Source of the DNA: Aricia agestis
Lineage: Eukaryota > Arthropoda > Insecta > Lepidoptera > Lycaenidae
Direction of reading: 5' to 3'
Length of the DNA stretch: 64,000 nt
Assembly (NCBI RefSeq): GCF_905147365.1
Contig: NC_056428.1
Coordinates: forward strand, 10,136,001-10,200,000
Under the pieces are notes generated by a model. The model was not told where the DNA came from, ran no database searches, and saw nothing but the letters and a program-made list of their open reading frames with translations. Below, piece after piece: positions 11,036-21,129 of the stretch. The position numbers and the translations under genes are program-made. Positions within the stretch are counted from its first letter, which is position 1, and every line of letters begins with the position of its first letter.

Positions 11036-11300
11036 CGACCTCTGTGGCTCAGTGGGTGGGCTGTCGGTGTTTCAAGCCGGGGGTCGCGGGTTCGAATCCT
11101 GCCGACGGAACAAAAAGTTTTCAAAGTTCCTGGGTCATGGGTGTGTATTAAATATGTGTATCATATAATAAAAATCTTAAATATATGTATAGTATAACAG
11201 TATTAAATATATTTCCGTTGTCTGGTACCCGTAACACAAGTCCTTCAGGTACTTAGCACGGGGTCAGACTGACGTGGTGTGAAGCGTCCATAGATAAAAT
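11036..11300 (+). mobile_element. tRNA-derived SINE, near full length
   Basis: An A box TGGCTCAGTGG (11045-11055) and a B box GGTTCGAATCC (11089-11099) sit 34 bp apart, as in a tRNA head with an internal RNA polymerase III promoter. The body continues with CGACGGAACAAAAAGTTTTC, a TCTTAAATAT AT-rich part, and a tail containing GTCTGGTACCCGTAACACAA and TTAGCACGGGGTCAG. The tRNA head can no longer fold as a functional tRNA as far as I can see. The same body occurs in the Helitron/SINE chimeras at 19445-19785 and 55805-56130. Confidence 0.8.
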
Positions 11301-11599
11301 TGTTGTCTTAGATTTCCTTCAGTAGTAGGGGAGGGAAGGTGCTATTGGTGTAGTCACTCGAGCGTCATTGAGACCTAGTAGGAATGAAAATATTGAATGG
11401 ACCTCTAGACCAGGAATAAATTTAACACCATGTTATGTGATTTGATTTGACGTTAGCGCATGGTAGAACTCTCGATAGCTCTAACAGGCCGTTAACTGAT
11501 TTAACAAGCCATTATTTATTTAAAATTACTTGATTGTTTGATGAAACGGTTATGGGACTTAAGTATCTTATATCTTTTCGTATACAGGTTTCTTATATA
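11301..11599. other. Unassigned DNA
   Basis: No gene or repeat recognised in these 300 bp. Confidence 0.35.
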
Positions 11600-11702
11600 G
11601 GTTTCGGGGGCGATAGATCTGTCTAGCTAGGAATTATTTTTAGAAAATGTCATTTTATTCGTGTTTTATCGAATACCGAGCAAAGCTCGGTCAAATAGCT
11701 AG
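11600..11702 (+). mobile_element. Helitron family H4, 3' end
   Basis: Contains TCTAGCTAGGAATTATTTTTAG, (in part) AATGTCATTTTATTCGTG, then the hairpin ACCGAGC-AAA-GCTCGGT and the terminal CTAG at 11699-11702 before a T-poor flank. It gives the uninterrupted version of the site where R7 entered the H4 copy at 14581-15419. Confidence 0.7.
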
Positions 11703-12394
11703 TAATAATTTTATTATTGTAAATGTTTGTACATAATCATTATTCCTAATAATGTTATGTAAATAATATACTTCTCTGTACGTAACATGTGTTTTTTTTC
11801 TATCTATAGTGTCATAAAAATAATATTTTCATTATGACATCTTTAACAACCGCTTACATTTCTGAAGCAAAAAAACCATAAAAATATGTTTAAGTATAAA
11901 AAATACATTTAACTTGTCTGAGTTTACAAAATTTAAAAGTAGGGAAATTTATGATTTATATGGCAACCCTCATATCACGCACACGTCCTACACGGGCGGC
12001 CATAACTAGGCTTCACTCGTGATTAGAGAAGGTTACGTCCGTACTTTTTTTACGTCCGTGGTTTTAAATATGTGGGTCTTACAAAAAATGTGTGTACTTA
12101 ATGGTAGTCTATGTTGCAGCCCTAATATTTACAAAAATAGAAATTCAAAGCGACAGAAGACAAAACAACTATTACATAAATCTTGGGGCGACCCGAGAAT
12201 TTAGGGCTGCTGTAATTTATTCCTTCACTAATTATAACCCACGAGGACAATAAACGGACCAAAAACTATTTCAGTCTACCGTCATAAAACTGAAAAATGG
12301 GACAAGCGCGATTCGGACTTTCACTCAAACGGTCGTGTACCAATATAAATAAATAATATAATAAATAATATTTTATTTTTATTTTTTATGTTAG
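11703..12394. other. Unassigned AT-rich DNA
   Basis: A short open frame at 12019-12204 has no recognisable domain. No repeat recognised. Confidence 0.35.
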
Positions 12395-12653
12395 AGCCAT
12401 ACCTCACTAGGATGCCACGGCGACGTGGCCAGTGACGTTACCAAGGCAACGTCTGGCGTCTCTACGTTAAATTCTATGAAGATTTAGGAAAATATCTTGA
12501 AAAAATGTTCAATTATTATCTGAGGATAAGTCGCCGCATGCGGAGCGGTCGACTCCGGCTGGTTACGCTGGCGACGGCGACGTACTAGAGGCCAGACGTT
12601 GTTATGGTAACGTCACTGGCCACTTGCCGTGGCATCCCGGTGAGGTATGGCCT
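12395..12653. mobile_element. Foldback MITE, GC-rich arms
   Basis: GAGCCATACCTCACTAGGATGCC at the left (12394 on) is the inverse of GGCATCCCGGTGAGGTATGG at the right. The arms continue through GTGGCCAGTGACGTTACC and GGTAACGTCACTGGCCAC. About 85 bp of arm each side, AT-rich middle, no coding frame. Confidence 0.75.
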
Positions 12654-12972
12654 TTACATTCGATGGAATTAAATGTACATTGGGGTATACGGCTTATGAC
12701 GGATTTTAAAGAAAACTTCCGAATCTATATGGGTTCCTTTTGTGGCTACGAAACCTTAAAAATAGTCTACTTGACATATTTTTGAGACGGCACAATATAT
12801 TACGTGGAATCTCGCAAAACAATGGAATCCTTAGACAAAAGGACAAGATGTATGCTCGAAATGCCGCAAGAGTTGAACAAACAGAACTTGAAAATGGCCG
12901 AGTTCTGAAGAAAGGACTCGCTATGGCCATTCTGTTTTCATTTTCCTTAAATCCTTTGCTCTTGTATTCACA

Positions 12973-13303
12973 TTTTTTTTTTTTTTTTATGAAATAAGGG
13001 GGCAAACGAGCAAACGGGTCACCTGATGGAAAGCAACTTCCGTCGCCCATGGACACTCGCAGCATCAGAAGAGCTGCAGGTGCGTTGCCGGCCTTTTAAG
13101 AGGGAATAGGTTAATAGGTAAGGGGAAGGGAATAGGGGAGGGTAGGGAAGGGAATAGGGTAGGGGATTGGGCCTCCGGTAAACTCACTCACTCGGCGAAA
13201 CACAGCGCAAGCGCTGTTTCACGCCGGTTTTCTGTGAGGACGTGGTATTTCTCCGGTCGAGCCGGCCCATTCGTGCCGAAGCATGGCTCTCCCACGTACA
13301 CGT
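12973..13303 (-). repeat. R8 interspersed repeat with poly-T head
   Basis: A run of 16 T (12973-12988) leads into GGGGGCAAACGAGCAAACGG, TCACCTGATGGAAAGCAAC, CCGTCGCCCATGGACACTCG and GAAACACAGCGCAAGCGCTG. The T run at one end fits a retroposed copy read on the minus strand with a poly-A tail. This sequence is very common in moth and butterfly DNA; I do not know its autonomous partner for certain. A G-rich simple stretch (GGGAAGGGAATAGGGGAGGG) lies at 13120-13160. Shorter copies are at 27311-27434 and, inverted, 61795-61905. Overlapping open frames at 12706-13065 are incidental. Confidence 0.7.
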
Positions 13304-14580
13304 ACATTAAGGAAATACAGAAGAGATGAAATAGAATTCAAAAGTATTTATGTTTAAAATCATAAATACTTTTAAATCCTATGTTTATAGGGATCGGTTA
13401 GGAATTTCATTCTCTACATTTACTAAATAAATAATAAAAATAAAATACATAAAAATTGTTTTATTTCTAAATAGATTTTAAGAAAATGCTTTCAGAATGT
13501 TGATACTACTGGTGCCTACCACCGGTTCGAGAACTAACCCGGCGAGAAGAACCGGCGTAAGAAACTGGCAAAACTACCATATCGATAGTTAGTAGAAATA
13601 GATTTCTTTATTATTGTACCTACCTACCATTTTCTCATCTAGTGAATCTGTTTAAATAAAATTACAACCGACAATAGTTTTATTAAGCCAGGGTAAAAAC
13701 AAAACATATGAATAGAAATATTCTCTGATAGTATTTTAATTTTTAACCAAGCAAACAGTAATACGTAATCCATCGACTATGCTCTACAAACAATAAAAAA
13801 CGTTATGTGATATAAAAATGTTTTACTTTTGCTTGTATTTTCCTAGTTTGAAAAGATGCACGTTAATCACTTGGTCTTATTGCAGTCATGTACATGAGCG
13901 GCTTAAGATAACACTAGTAGCATTATGAGACTGTTATATAACCAAGTAAGATCCAACTTAACTAATTATTGAAGTTTATCTACGTGCATAAGCGTGTGCC
14001 CTGTGCAGGTGGCTCACCAGTTAGTTGGTTAGTTAGCAAGCGAGAACAGTAAAGGTAACCTTAATACATAGCTAATCCATTATCCATATTCCTATCAAAA
14101 GGTTGTAGAATATTTTTATCATGCATATCACAGTTTCAGAACGATAAACTTATTTCTGCACGAAAGATGATTCGGGCTAACGAAAAAGTAATGACAAAAT
14201 GCTTCATATAATCTATAATGATAGGTACTTATCTCGTTCTTCTTTACATTAATAGAACTTGAAAGCAGGTTTTTGCTGATAAATCTTTAGTTAAAGACTA
14301 TCGTAATTTCTTAATTTATATAATGTTCGAAATGAATATAATGGTCGAAATTCGACCTCAAATAAAAAAATAATTATAAATTTAAAATATAATTTGACAA
14401 CAGACTTCAACCATAAATAAAAGACTTACAATTAGTGCGTATAGGCTTGTCAAACAAAATCTCCTAGTTAGTGTGTTGTAGTGTGTGTAATGTTTTATTA
14501 ATTGTTAAAAAAATGTATGATAAAAGCATAATTTCAAAACGATGTTAGCTCGATGCACTCCTTCACCATATTATAAACTA
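13304..14580. other. Mostly unassigned, with one short dispersed repeat
   Basis: About 13510-13575 contains CTACCACCGGTTCGAGAACT and GGCGAGAAGAACCGGCGTAA, a motif I recognise as recurrent in lepidopteran sequence, here only as a scrap. The rest is AT-rich with nothing recognised. Confidence 0.4.
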
Positions 14581-15419
14581 CTAGCTGTATGACCGAGCTT
14601 TGCTCGGTATTCGATAAAACACGAATAAAATGACATTATCTAAAAACCGGCCAAGTGCGAGTTGGACTCGCCCATGAAGGGTTCCGCAGCAGCAATAAGG
14701 TTTATTTTTATGAAATTAAGAGGTTTTTGATTTATTTTCATATTTCAGTTGATTTAATGAAGTTAAATTAAGGTTTACCATTTATGACGTATAAAAAAAA
14801 AAAACTACTGGCTAGATCTCGTTCGAACCAATTTTCGTTGGTAGTTTTTATAGTAATGTACATCATATACATATATTTTTTAGACTTATCATGCCATACT
14901 TTAGAAGTTAGAGGGGGGACGGGACACATTTTTCCACTTTGGAAGAGTCTCTCTCGCAAACTATTCAGGTTATAAAAAAATGATATTAGAAACCTTAATA
15001 TGATTTTTTAACACCTATCCATAGATACCCCACACGCATAGTTTAGATGAAAAATTTTTTTTTGTTTCAGTTGTATCTATGGGGACCCCTAAAATTTTCA
15101 ATAATTTTTCCAATTTTGTATCAAAATCTTGAAGCGGTTCACAGACTACATCTATTTGCCAAGTTTCAATAGTATAGCTCTTATAGTTTCGGAGAAAAGT
15201 GGCTGTGACATACGGACGGACAGACAGACAGACAGACAGACATGACGAATCTATAAGGGTTCCGTTTTTGCGATTTGGCTACGGAACCCTAAAAATGATT
15301 CCTAGCTAGATCGATTAGACTTAAGCAAAATTTCATTCACCTACGTTTCCGCATTTTTCGTTAAAAGCTATCCAAAGTTTTACGATCGCGTATTAATATA
15401 TTATATAGATTGCAACAAA
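14581..15419 (-). mobile_element. Helitron family H4, split by R7
   Basis: On the minus strand it starts TC at 15419 (AATCTATATAATATATTAAT at the border), and ends with hairpin ACCGAGC-AAA-GCTCGGT and CTAG at 14581-14584. The native parts are 14581-14642 and 15297-15419. The middle is repeat R7. Comparison with 11600-11702, which runs through the junction unbroken, shows where the insertion happened. Confidence 0.75.
14643..15296 (-). repeat. R7 repeat (AGGGTTCCG family) nested in a Helitron
   Basis: Bounded by CCGGCCAAGTGCGAGTTGG on the left and GGCTACGGAACCCT on the right, with TAAAAA on both sides as a likely target duplication. It carries a (GACA)n tract at about 15219-15243. The same family, in the other direction, is at 35391-35818, and a terminal scrap is at 62196-62230. 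Non-coding. It behaves like a retroposed or miniature element whose autonomous source is not visible here. Confidence 0.65.
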
Positions 15420-15701
15420 TTGAAACAGTTTAATTTACGGTAGCATTAACTCTCTGCTCCCAGCTGAACAATAAGTGCATCTGCTACCAAATTTCCCACA
15501 GCACTGCACCTTGTGAGGGTGCGTTCCCACGCACGTGTTTAGAATCTGAGCATATGACATCTAATAAAACACATGACGTCAGACCCTAAGTGCGGATGCA
15601 CATTTTGTTTTTTTTATTTGCTAATAGCGTAGGTTTATTTAATATATTCTGCCAGCGCCAAACGTAACTTTTTTATTTTCTTTGAGCGTCTATTTCTATT
15701 T
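15420..15701. other. Unassigned DNA
   Basis: Nothing recognised between the H4 Helitron and the Penelope-like element. Confidence 0.35.
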
Positions 15702-17264
15702 ATTAAACTTTTTAATCGGGACTTAACGCGACTTATTTAAGTAGTAATGCTACTACGAGTACATACTTTTTTCTCGACGTTTCGGCCGTGTTGCAACGGC
15801 CGTGGTCACGAGGGGACTGCAGGAGCGCGACGTCTTCGTTTGCACCGGGCGGTCGGTTCTACGACTACCCTCGAATTGTCCAATATTTGTGTTCCAATAC
15901 ACTGAAAGTCAGTAGGTTCACTGCGACACACAACACTAACTGTATCCGGGTTTACACTTATAGACACAGGTGACACACGCGGTTTGCACTTATTGATCAC
16001 TGGATTCCAGGCGGGCGACAATTTAAATCCGTCCTCACGATTGAAATTTTTGTACTTTTTAATTTCAATTGCTTCACGTATTACTCTCGTGTGGTAATGA
16101 CGATCCGTAGAGAGGATTTTAGGGTCGTGTAGCTCCATCCAGTGATTAGTCCCCATATCAAGCAGATGTTCTGCTACCGCGGATTTATTTGTCTGGCGAT
16201 TTTTCACTGCGGCTATGTGCTCTTTCACTCTTTCGCCAATAGTCCGTTTCGTTTGGCCAATGTACGAACTACCACAGCTACAATCTATTTTATAAACCCC
16301 AGGAGTTTGGAAAGGTAAGGAATCCTTTGGTGACCGAAGTACTTGTGATATTTTACGTAACGGAGTATACACAGTCTTAATGGAGTATTTCCTCAGCTCT
16401 GTTCCAATTTTGTCCGTTACGCCTTTGATGTATGGTAAAAATGCTGCTTGACGGTTCACCTCTGGATACCTCGTTTTCTCCTTCTGTCTTCTCAATCCCC
16501 TCGACACCTTATACCCGTTACGTCTAAGTACCTCCTGAACATGTGTTAGCTCCTTGGGTAAATGTTCAGGGTCACAAAGGTTATGAGCTCTGTTTGTTAA
16601 TGATGATATAACAGATTGAAGATGCCGAGGATGATGATGAGAAGATGCGTGTAGATATCTGTCAGTGTGTGTAGGTTTTCTGTACACAGTGTGGGATAAT
16701 GTACCATCCTCCTTCACTTTGATCTCCACATCCAAAAATGCGAGGCATCTGTTTTTCTCCATCTCGTAGGTGAACTTTATTTTTGGATGGATTGAGTTAA
16801 GGTAATTAACATACTGTTCTATTTCCTGTTGACCTCCATTAATAATGCAAAAAACATCATCAACGTACCTCTTCCAAAGCTTCACAGTACATGGTCCAGT
16901 AGCTAAAGCTAGGTCTTCAAAGTGCTCCATCCAGATATTTGCAATTATCGGTGCCAGAGGGCTACCCATTGCAACTCCATCGATCTGGAGGTAGTACTGA
17001 TCTCTGAAGAGAAGGTAATTACCGTCCAAACAGTGTTCAATGAGAACAATATATTCCTTAGGCAACTCATGGTCACACAGCTTGTTTTTAATCACCTCGA
17101 TGCAATCCTTGAGTGGAACGTTAGTAAAAAGTGACTCAACATCGAAACTCACCATGGTATCTCCGGGTTCCAATCTTATACTCTTCACTATGTCCCTGAA
17201 GTGGACCGAATCCTTCACGAAAGACGGTGTTTTCCCAACTAATGTCCCGATTAAAAAGTTTAAT
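15702..17264 (-). mobile_element. Penelope-like retroelement, 5'-truncated, inverted flanks
   Basis: A minus-strand Penelope-like element (PLE) whose coding part is 15806-17245. Its 3' tail reads CGTCGAGAAAAAAGTATGTA and then AAGTCGCGTTAAGTCCCG, the same tail seen at 27530-27580. The whole is framed by a perfect 20-bp inverted repeat, 15702-15721 and 17245-17264 (core AAACTTTTTAATCGGG). Five bases of each copy match the element's own end and the rest looks like target DNA present in inverted form. The absence of stops in 480 codons suggests a recent insertion. Confidence 0.85.
15806..17245 (-). CDS. Penelope-like reverse transcriptase with GIY-YIG endonuclease (N-terminally truncated)
   Basis: This is the C-terminal 480 residues of a PLE polyprotein, which copies RNA into DNA at a nick made by its endonuclease. 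Counting from the GTG at 17218: reverse transcriptase motifs SFDVESLF (24-31), [12 protein letters not shown] (79-90) and the catalytic YVDD (118-121), then FLDVEI (161-166) and [13 protein letters not shown]. The endonuclease begins PGVY (306-309), has CSCG and YIGQTKR (319-325), a downstream EH, and Glu382 in REAIEI as the likely catalytic acid. The frame stays open upstream through [10 protein letters not shown] to about 17245, where homology stops, so the GTG is not a real start. The reverse-transcriptase fingers and N-terminal region are missing, so this copy is unlikely to be autonomous. The tail ends [11 protein letters not shown]. Confidence 0.9.
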   Translation of the reverse strand, partial: TLVGKTPSFVKDSVHFRDIVKSIRLEPGDTMVSFDVESLFTNVPLKDCIEVIKNKLCDHELPKEYIVLIEHCLDGNYLLFRDQYYLQIDGVAMGSPLAPIIANIWMEHFEDLALATGPCTVKLWKRYVDDVFCIINGGQQEIEQYVNYLNSIHPKIKFTYEMEKNRCLAFLDVEIKVKEDGTLSHTVYRKPTHTDRYLHASSHHHPRHLQSVISSLTNRAHNLCDPEHLPKELTHVQEVLRRNGYKVSRGLRRQKEKTRYPEVNRQAAFLPYIKGVTDKIGTELRKYSIKTVYTPLRKISQVLRSPKDSLPFQTPGVYKIDCSCGSSYIGQTKRTIGERVKEHIAAVKNRQTNKSAVAEHLLDMGTNHWMELHDPKILSTDRHYHTRVIREAIEIKKYKNFNREDGFKLSPAWNPVINKCKPRVSPVSISVNPDTVSVVCRSEPTDFQCIGTQILDNSRVVVEPTARCKRRRRAPAVPS

Positions 17265-17887
17265 TATAATGCAACGCGAAAGTTTAAAATGTTATTTCTA
17301 TTTATTTTCCCATTTCTGTTCAGTGTTGAACTAAGCTTCGTTGGAGTTAGATTGTTTGTAATTTGTTTTATTGAATTTTCCTTCAAACTTGCGTGTTTTT
17401 TTTCATTTTATTATGGAATTTCATACACGAAACCTAAACATACCAGTAGAATAAAAATTGTAATATTGAATCCACTACAATTTCCAAGATAAAACGCGCC
17501 AAGCTCGTGTGCTTATTTCCAAAGTAAAATATTGGAGCGCTCCAGATAAAAAGCTAATAAACTATAAACGGCAGCAATAACTTCCATTTCAGTTATTGAA
17601 AGCGCAGACACAAAGAATAAAGAGATATTCAATGAATATCAAAGTACGAATATAAAGTATCCTTTATTGAACAAGCGACGTCTGATTTTGTCAAGGGATC
17701 TGGGTGCAAAATGATGATGTAGAAGTATACCTTTATAAATTTTAGAATCTTATAAGTCAGTTATAAGTGGTAGAATACTTTTTACTTAAAAATAATATTA
17801 TACTTACAACTTTTTTTCAGGATGGATGTAATCTGAAACAGAAAAAGAACGCCAAATAAAATTTAAGTTTACATTTAGATTGTAAAT
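17265..17887. other. Unassigned DNA
   Basis: No gene or repeat recognised. An open frame covering 17040-17492 on the plus strand is mostly the antisense of the Penelope gene and is not coding. Confidence 0.4.
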
Positions 17888-18131
17888 TCATACTAATATT
17901 AAAAATGGGAAATGTATAATATTATGTGTGTCTGCCTGTCTATAACCTCGTCACGCCCGAACCGCTGAATTTTGCTTGAATTTGGTATGAAGAGAGTTTG
18001 AGAGAGGAAAGGATATACATAATAAGATACTTTTTATGCCGGAGAAATGTACGGTTCCCGCGACATAAACTAATTTTGGACAAACAAAAATATTTGGTTT
18101 AAAAAACAACGGAGTTGCGGGTGTCATCTAG
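17888..18131 (+). mobile_element. Helitron family H1
   Basis: Starts T/TCATACTAATATT at 17888, keeps GTGTGTCTGCCTGTC, TCACGCCCGAACCGCTGAA and CGGTTCCCGCG, and ends with a weakened hairpin (CAACGGAGTTGCGGG) and CTAG at 18128-18131. A 20-bp insertion (ACAAACAAAAATATTTGG) interrupts the region before the hairpin. Confidence 0.75.
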
Positions 18132-18516
18132 TTTAACAAAAGTCGAAGGATCGAGTTAACCTGAAGGATACCGCAACGATCCCAGAAAGGATCAATCAGG
18201 CCTGAGATTGAATTTATCTCCAGCGGGTTTATCCTTATACAGAATGTTTTACGGGATACTTGGTGGGTTAGTTTTAACGGACAGTTTTGCGGACATTCTG
18301 GTACTATTATGGACAAGACTAACTTAGGTTAGGATGAGCTTGTAAGTTTCTTTGAAAGATAAATAGCTGACTAATACAAAGAGCTTGTTAGTGGCTGTAA
18401 AAGATACATTTATCTTACTTTCAAGTGACAATATCGAGTACATTTCAGTGTTTTATTGGAATTTTATATGTTTTTGTTTAGACTGCTTGCGGCAATGCAA
18501 ACAAATTTATTTAAAA
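18132..18516. other. Unassigned DNA
   Basis: Nothing recognised. A short frame on the minus strand (18128-18316) has no domain. Confidence 0.35.
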
Positions 18517-19444
18517 CTAGCTGTTGCCCGCGACTTCGTCCGGGTGGACTTCAGTTTATAGCGCGCGGTGTCAATAAAATTGGTGTCAAAAGCTTTTTAA
18601 AACCCTGGTACCTAAACTTTTTTATACCTTTTAAAGCTTATTTAGCGGTACACAACTTAGCTGCATAATGCATTACACAACTTTAGCTTTGCCCAATAGC
18701 CAATACCCATAGGCCATAAACTATTTAGTACTTATTATTGGTAGACTGTTGTTTCTGATTTCTATGTTGGTACGTGAGTTATTTAATAACATGTATATTG
18801 TATATCAATCGAAAGAATCGAAATATTAACTCAACATGGTACCACCTCTTATAAAAATACATATGAGCAAGCGATAGCGCGATCTAGGCGACTTTTGGCG
18901 CCATCTGTTCCAGTTTTTGGAACTAACTTAATTTGAACAAATTTACGCATAAACACCCCCTTACAACCCCTTTTTTCAGTAAGAAGTAGCCTATGTCCTT
19001 TCTCAGGCTTTAGACTATCTGTGTACAAAATTTCATTACAATCGGTTCAGTAGTTTTGGCGCTGTTGTTTTTGAATTTGATATCTAATCTAAGTTGGTAG
19101 GTGAGTTCATAGTTAATAACGTGTATAACAATCGAAAGAATCGACCTAGCTTTGCATGGTTTCACCTCTTATAGAAATACGCATGAGCAAGCAATAGCGC
19201 GATCTAGGGGACTCTTGGTGCCATCTATTTTGAGTTTTTGGAACTAACTTAATTTGACCAAATTTACGCATTTTCACCCCCTTACCCTTTTCCAGTTAAA
19301 AAGTAGCCTATGTCCTTTCTTAGGCTTTAGACTATCTGTGTACAAAATTTCATTACAATCGGTTCAGTAGTTTTGGCGTGAAAGCGAGACAGACAGACAG
19401 ACAGACAGACAGAGATACTTTCGCATTTATAATATTAGTATAGA
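18517..19444 (-). mobile_element. Helitron family H2, complete, with internal duplication
   Basis: On the minus strand it begins TC at 19444, then CTATACTAATATTATAAATG and a (CTGT)n tract (19388-19412). It ends with the hairpin GCGGAC-GAA-GTCGCGG-type region and CTAG at 18517-18520. It is 928 bp. Two internal segments, 18764-19061 and 19093-19379, are diverged direct copies sharing TATCAATCGAAAGAATCGA (in part), CCTCTTATA, AGCGCGATCTAGG and GGTTCAGTAGTTTTGGCG. No coding frame. It supplies the empty site used to define the LTR insertion in 56480-57734. Confidence 0.85.
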
Positions 19445-19719
19445 TTATACATAAAATATGTTTAAGATTTTTGAAATTTTATTTTAATACACATCCAAGA
19501 CCCAGGAACATTGAAAACTTTTTGTTCCGCCTGCGGGACTCGAACCCAGGACCCCCGGCATGAGCGCTGGCCACGCGCAATGCGAATTCATTTTCATCGA
19601 TATTTTCATGGAAATAAGATATTTTCCCACATCAAAATGTAGCCGTCCTTTCTCAGACTCTAGAATAACTGTATACAAAATTTCATTGCAATCGGTTCAG
19701 TAGTTTTGGCGTGAAAGCA

Positions 19720-19754
<35 letters not shown>

Positions 19755-19785
19755 GATACTTTCGCATTTATAATATTAGTATGGA
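19445..19785 (-). mobile_element. Helitron/SINE chimera, copy 1
   Basis: On the minus strand this joins a Helitron H2 5' end (TC at 19785, a long CTGT tract at 19722-19754, AAACTACTGAACCGATTGC) to the head and body of a SINE, with the B box GGTTCGAGTCC and CGCAGGCGGAACAAAAAG. The join lies in ATTTTCATCGATATTTTC. The same join, base for base nearly, occurs at 55805-56130. A frame of 64 codons across the join is open in both copies but gives no recognisable protein. It abuts the complete H2 Helitron at 19444. Confidence 0.8.
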
Positions 19786-20432
19786 TTGTTTGTGATCTCG
19801 TGGAGAAGCGACCAAACCGCTTGTTAGCGCGGACGTAAGTATACATAATATTATGTCATATAATTAGTGTAAGTCGAGCCGTAACTTTTAACAAATACGA
19901 GGTGCGAATTATTAATGAAGGCGTCTGTTAATAATTACTTCAGTTAAAGCAACAGTTACAAATTATTGTAATTACGAACAATTTTATCCAACCATTAATA
20001 AAACCACGTTTAATCCCATAATATAAGTCCCTGCTGCGTCGTTATATTCATGGGAATTTTCATTTGTTACTGTGATAAGCCGGTGTTTTATATTAGTAAA
20101 ATAATTAAAGTTGAACATTTTTAGTATTTAGTAAGGAAAATAAGAGAGAAGAATTTGTGTATTATAATGACTTCCTACTAATATTGTTAAACCATTAGAA
20201 TTTAAAGTTGTTAATATTTGTAATGCAGAACTTGCAAAAAAACTGCGGTGCCATCCATCGACCGCTGCAGGTACAGTTATGAATAAAAGCGTTACGTAAT
20301 TCGGGCCCGTATTCGAAGACATGAATGAGATGGGTCATGGGCGACAATTTGAAAACTGACGTTGTTTGCATAAATGAAGGCTTTAGGACCGGGAAAATGA
20401 TTTGAAATAAAAAAAAAGTTTATTATATTCTA
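19786..20432. other. Unassigned DNA
   Basis: No gene or repeat recognised between the chimera and MITE A. Confidence 0.35.
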
Positions 20433-20651
20433 CAGAGTGTAACAAAACTAAGTGTGTGTGACAGTAGCAGCGTTGAAAGACCAACATTTTTTACATTTTT
20501 GTATGGGCAAGGGCCCGCGTCACGAGTTTCCCCATACAAAAGTGAAAAAAAAAATTGGCCTTTCAGTGCTGCTACATTCACAGTGAATTTTCTATAAGGA
20601 ACACGTACACACCCAAAAGTATTATCACTTAAGTAGTTTTGTTACACCCCG
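20433..20651. mobile_element. MITE A copy 3
   Basis: Ends CAGAGTGTAACAAAACTAAG and AGTTTTGTTACACCCCG. The core hairpin pairs AGTAGCAGCGTTGAAAG with CTTTCAGTGCTGCTAC, less one or two bases. About 50 bp are missing compared with copy 2. Confidence 0.75.
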
Positions 20652-20689
20652 CATATTAGCTTGATGATGAAGTAGGTAAGTTACAAGGT

Positions 20690-20955
20690 TTGTTAATTTT
20701 TTTTGTTAGGCTTCTATCCCACTGCTGGGCAAAGGCCCCCCAGGGTCTTCCACTTGTCTCGCTTCGGCGCCACCGTTGACCAGCCCAGTTGATACGCCTC
20801 CAGCTCATCGTGCCATCTTTTCTTAGGCCGGCCACGGTTGCGTCTTCCATTGCGGCCACTCTGTCGATATCTTTATTCTTTGCCCAGCGGTCGGAATGCA
20901 TACTGCTAACGTGGCCAGCCCAATTCCACTTTAGCTTAGCAACTTTGACTCCTAC
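20690..20955 (-). pseudogene. RTE-type LINE, C-terminal remnant with frameshifts
   Basis: On the minus strand three frames together give the familiar end of an RTE-like endonuclease/reverse-transcriptase protein. First KLKWNWAGHVSSM and SDRWAK in one frame; then NGRRNRGRPKKRWHDEL and DKWKTLG in another; then AFAQQWDRSLTK in a third. The last shift falls at a run of six G (plus-strand C run, 20736-20741). The blocks W-AGH, GRP-RW and AF-QQW are the conserved ones. No active part of the enzyme remains. The family name rests on memory of similar insect proteins. Confidence 0.7.
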
Positions 20956-21129
20956 AGCCTACTCCTCCTCCGTCCGTGATTTTTATTTGATTGTGTTCCT
21001 TATCTATTCAAATTATAAGGGAAAAAAGGATAATTGCTCTTGTGTTATAAAATAATAGTTACCCACTTTATCCACTCGTGTCTTCGTTTATTTTGTGCCC
21101 AACGCTACCGGCGTCGATATTATCTCATA

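Noticed and set aside
11041..11110. Possible true tRNA gene at the SINE head
   Set aside because: A and B boxes are present but the stems do not pair into a cloverleaf as far as I can judge, and the sequence continues as a SINE body.
12706..13065. 119-codon minus-strand frame and an opposed 85-codon frame
   Set aside because: They cross the border of the R8 repeat and its T run; the residues show no domain.
15784..15801. Rho-independent terminator-like hairpin
   Set aside because: A eukaryotic retroelement tail; the following A run is on the coding strand and does not act as a bacterial terminator.
17040..17492. 150-codon plus-strand frame
   Set aside because: Its first half is antisense to the Penelope reverse transcriptase, and the remainder has no domain.
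19380..19760. Spaced direct repeats resembling a CRISPR array
   Set aside because: They are GACA microsatellite tracts of Helitron 5' ends in a eukaryotic setting.
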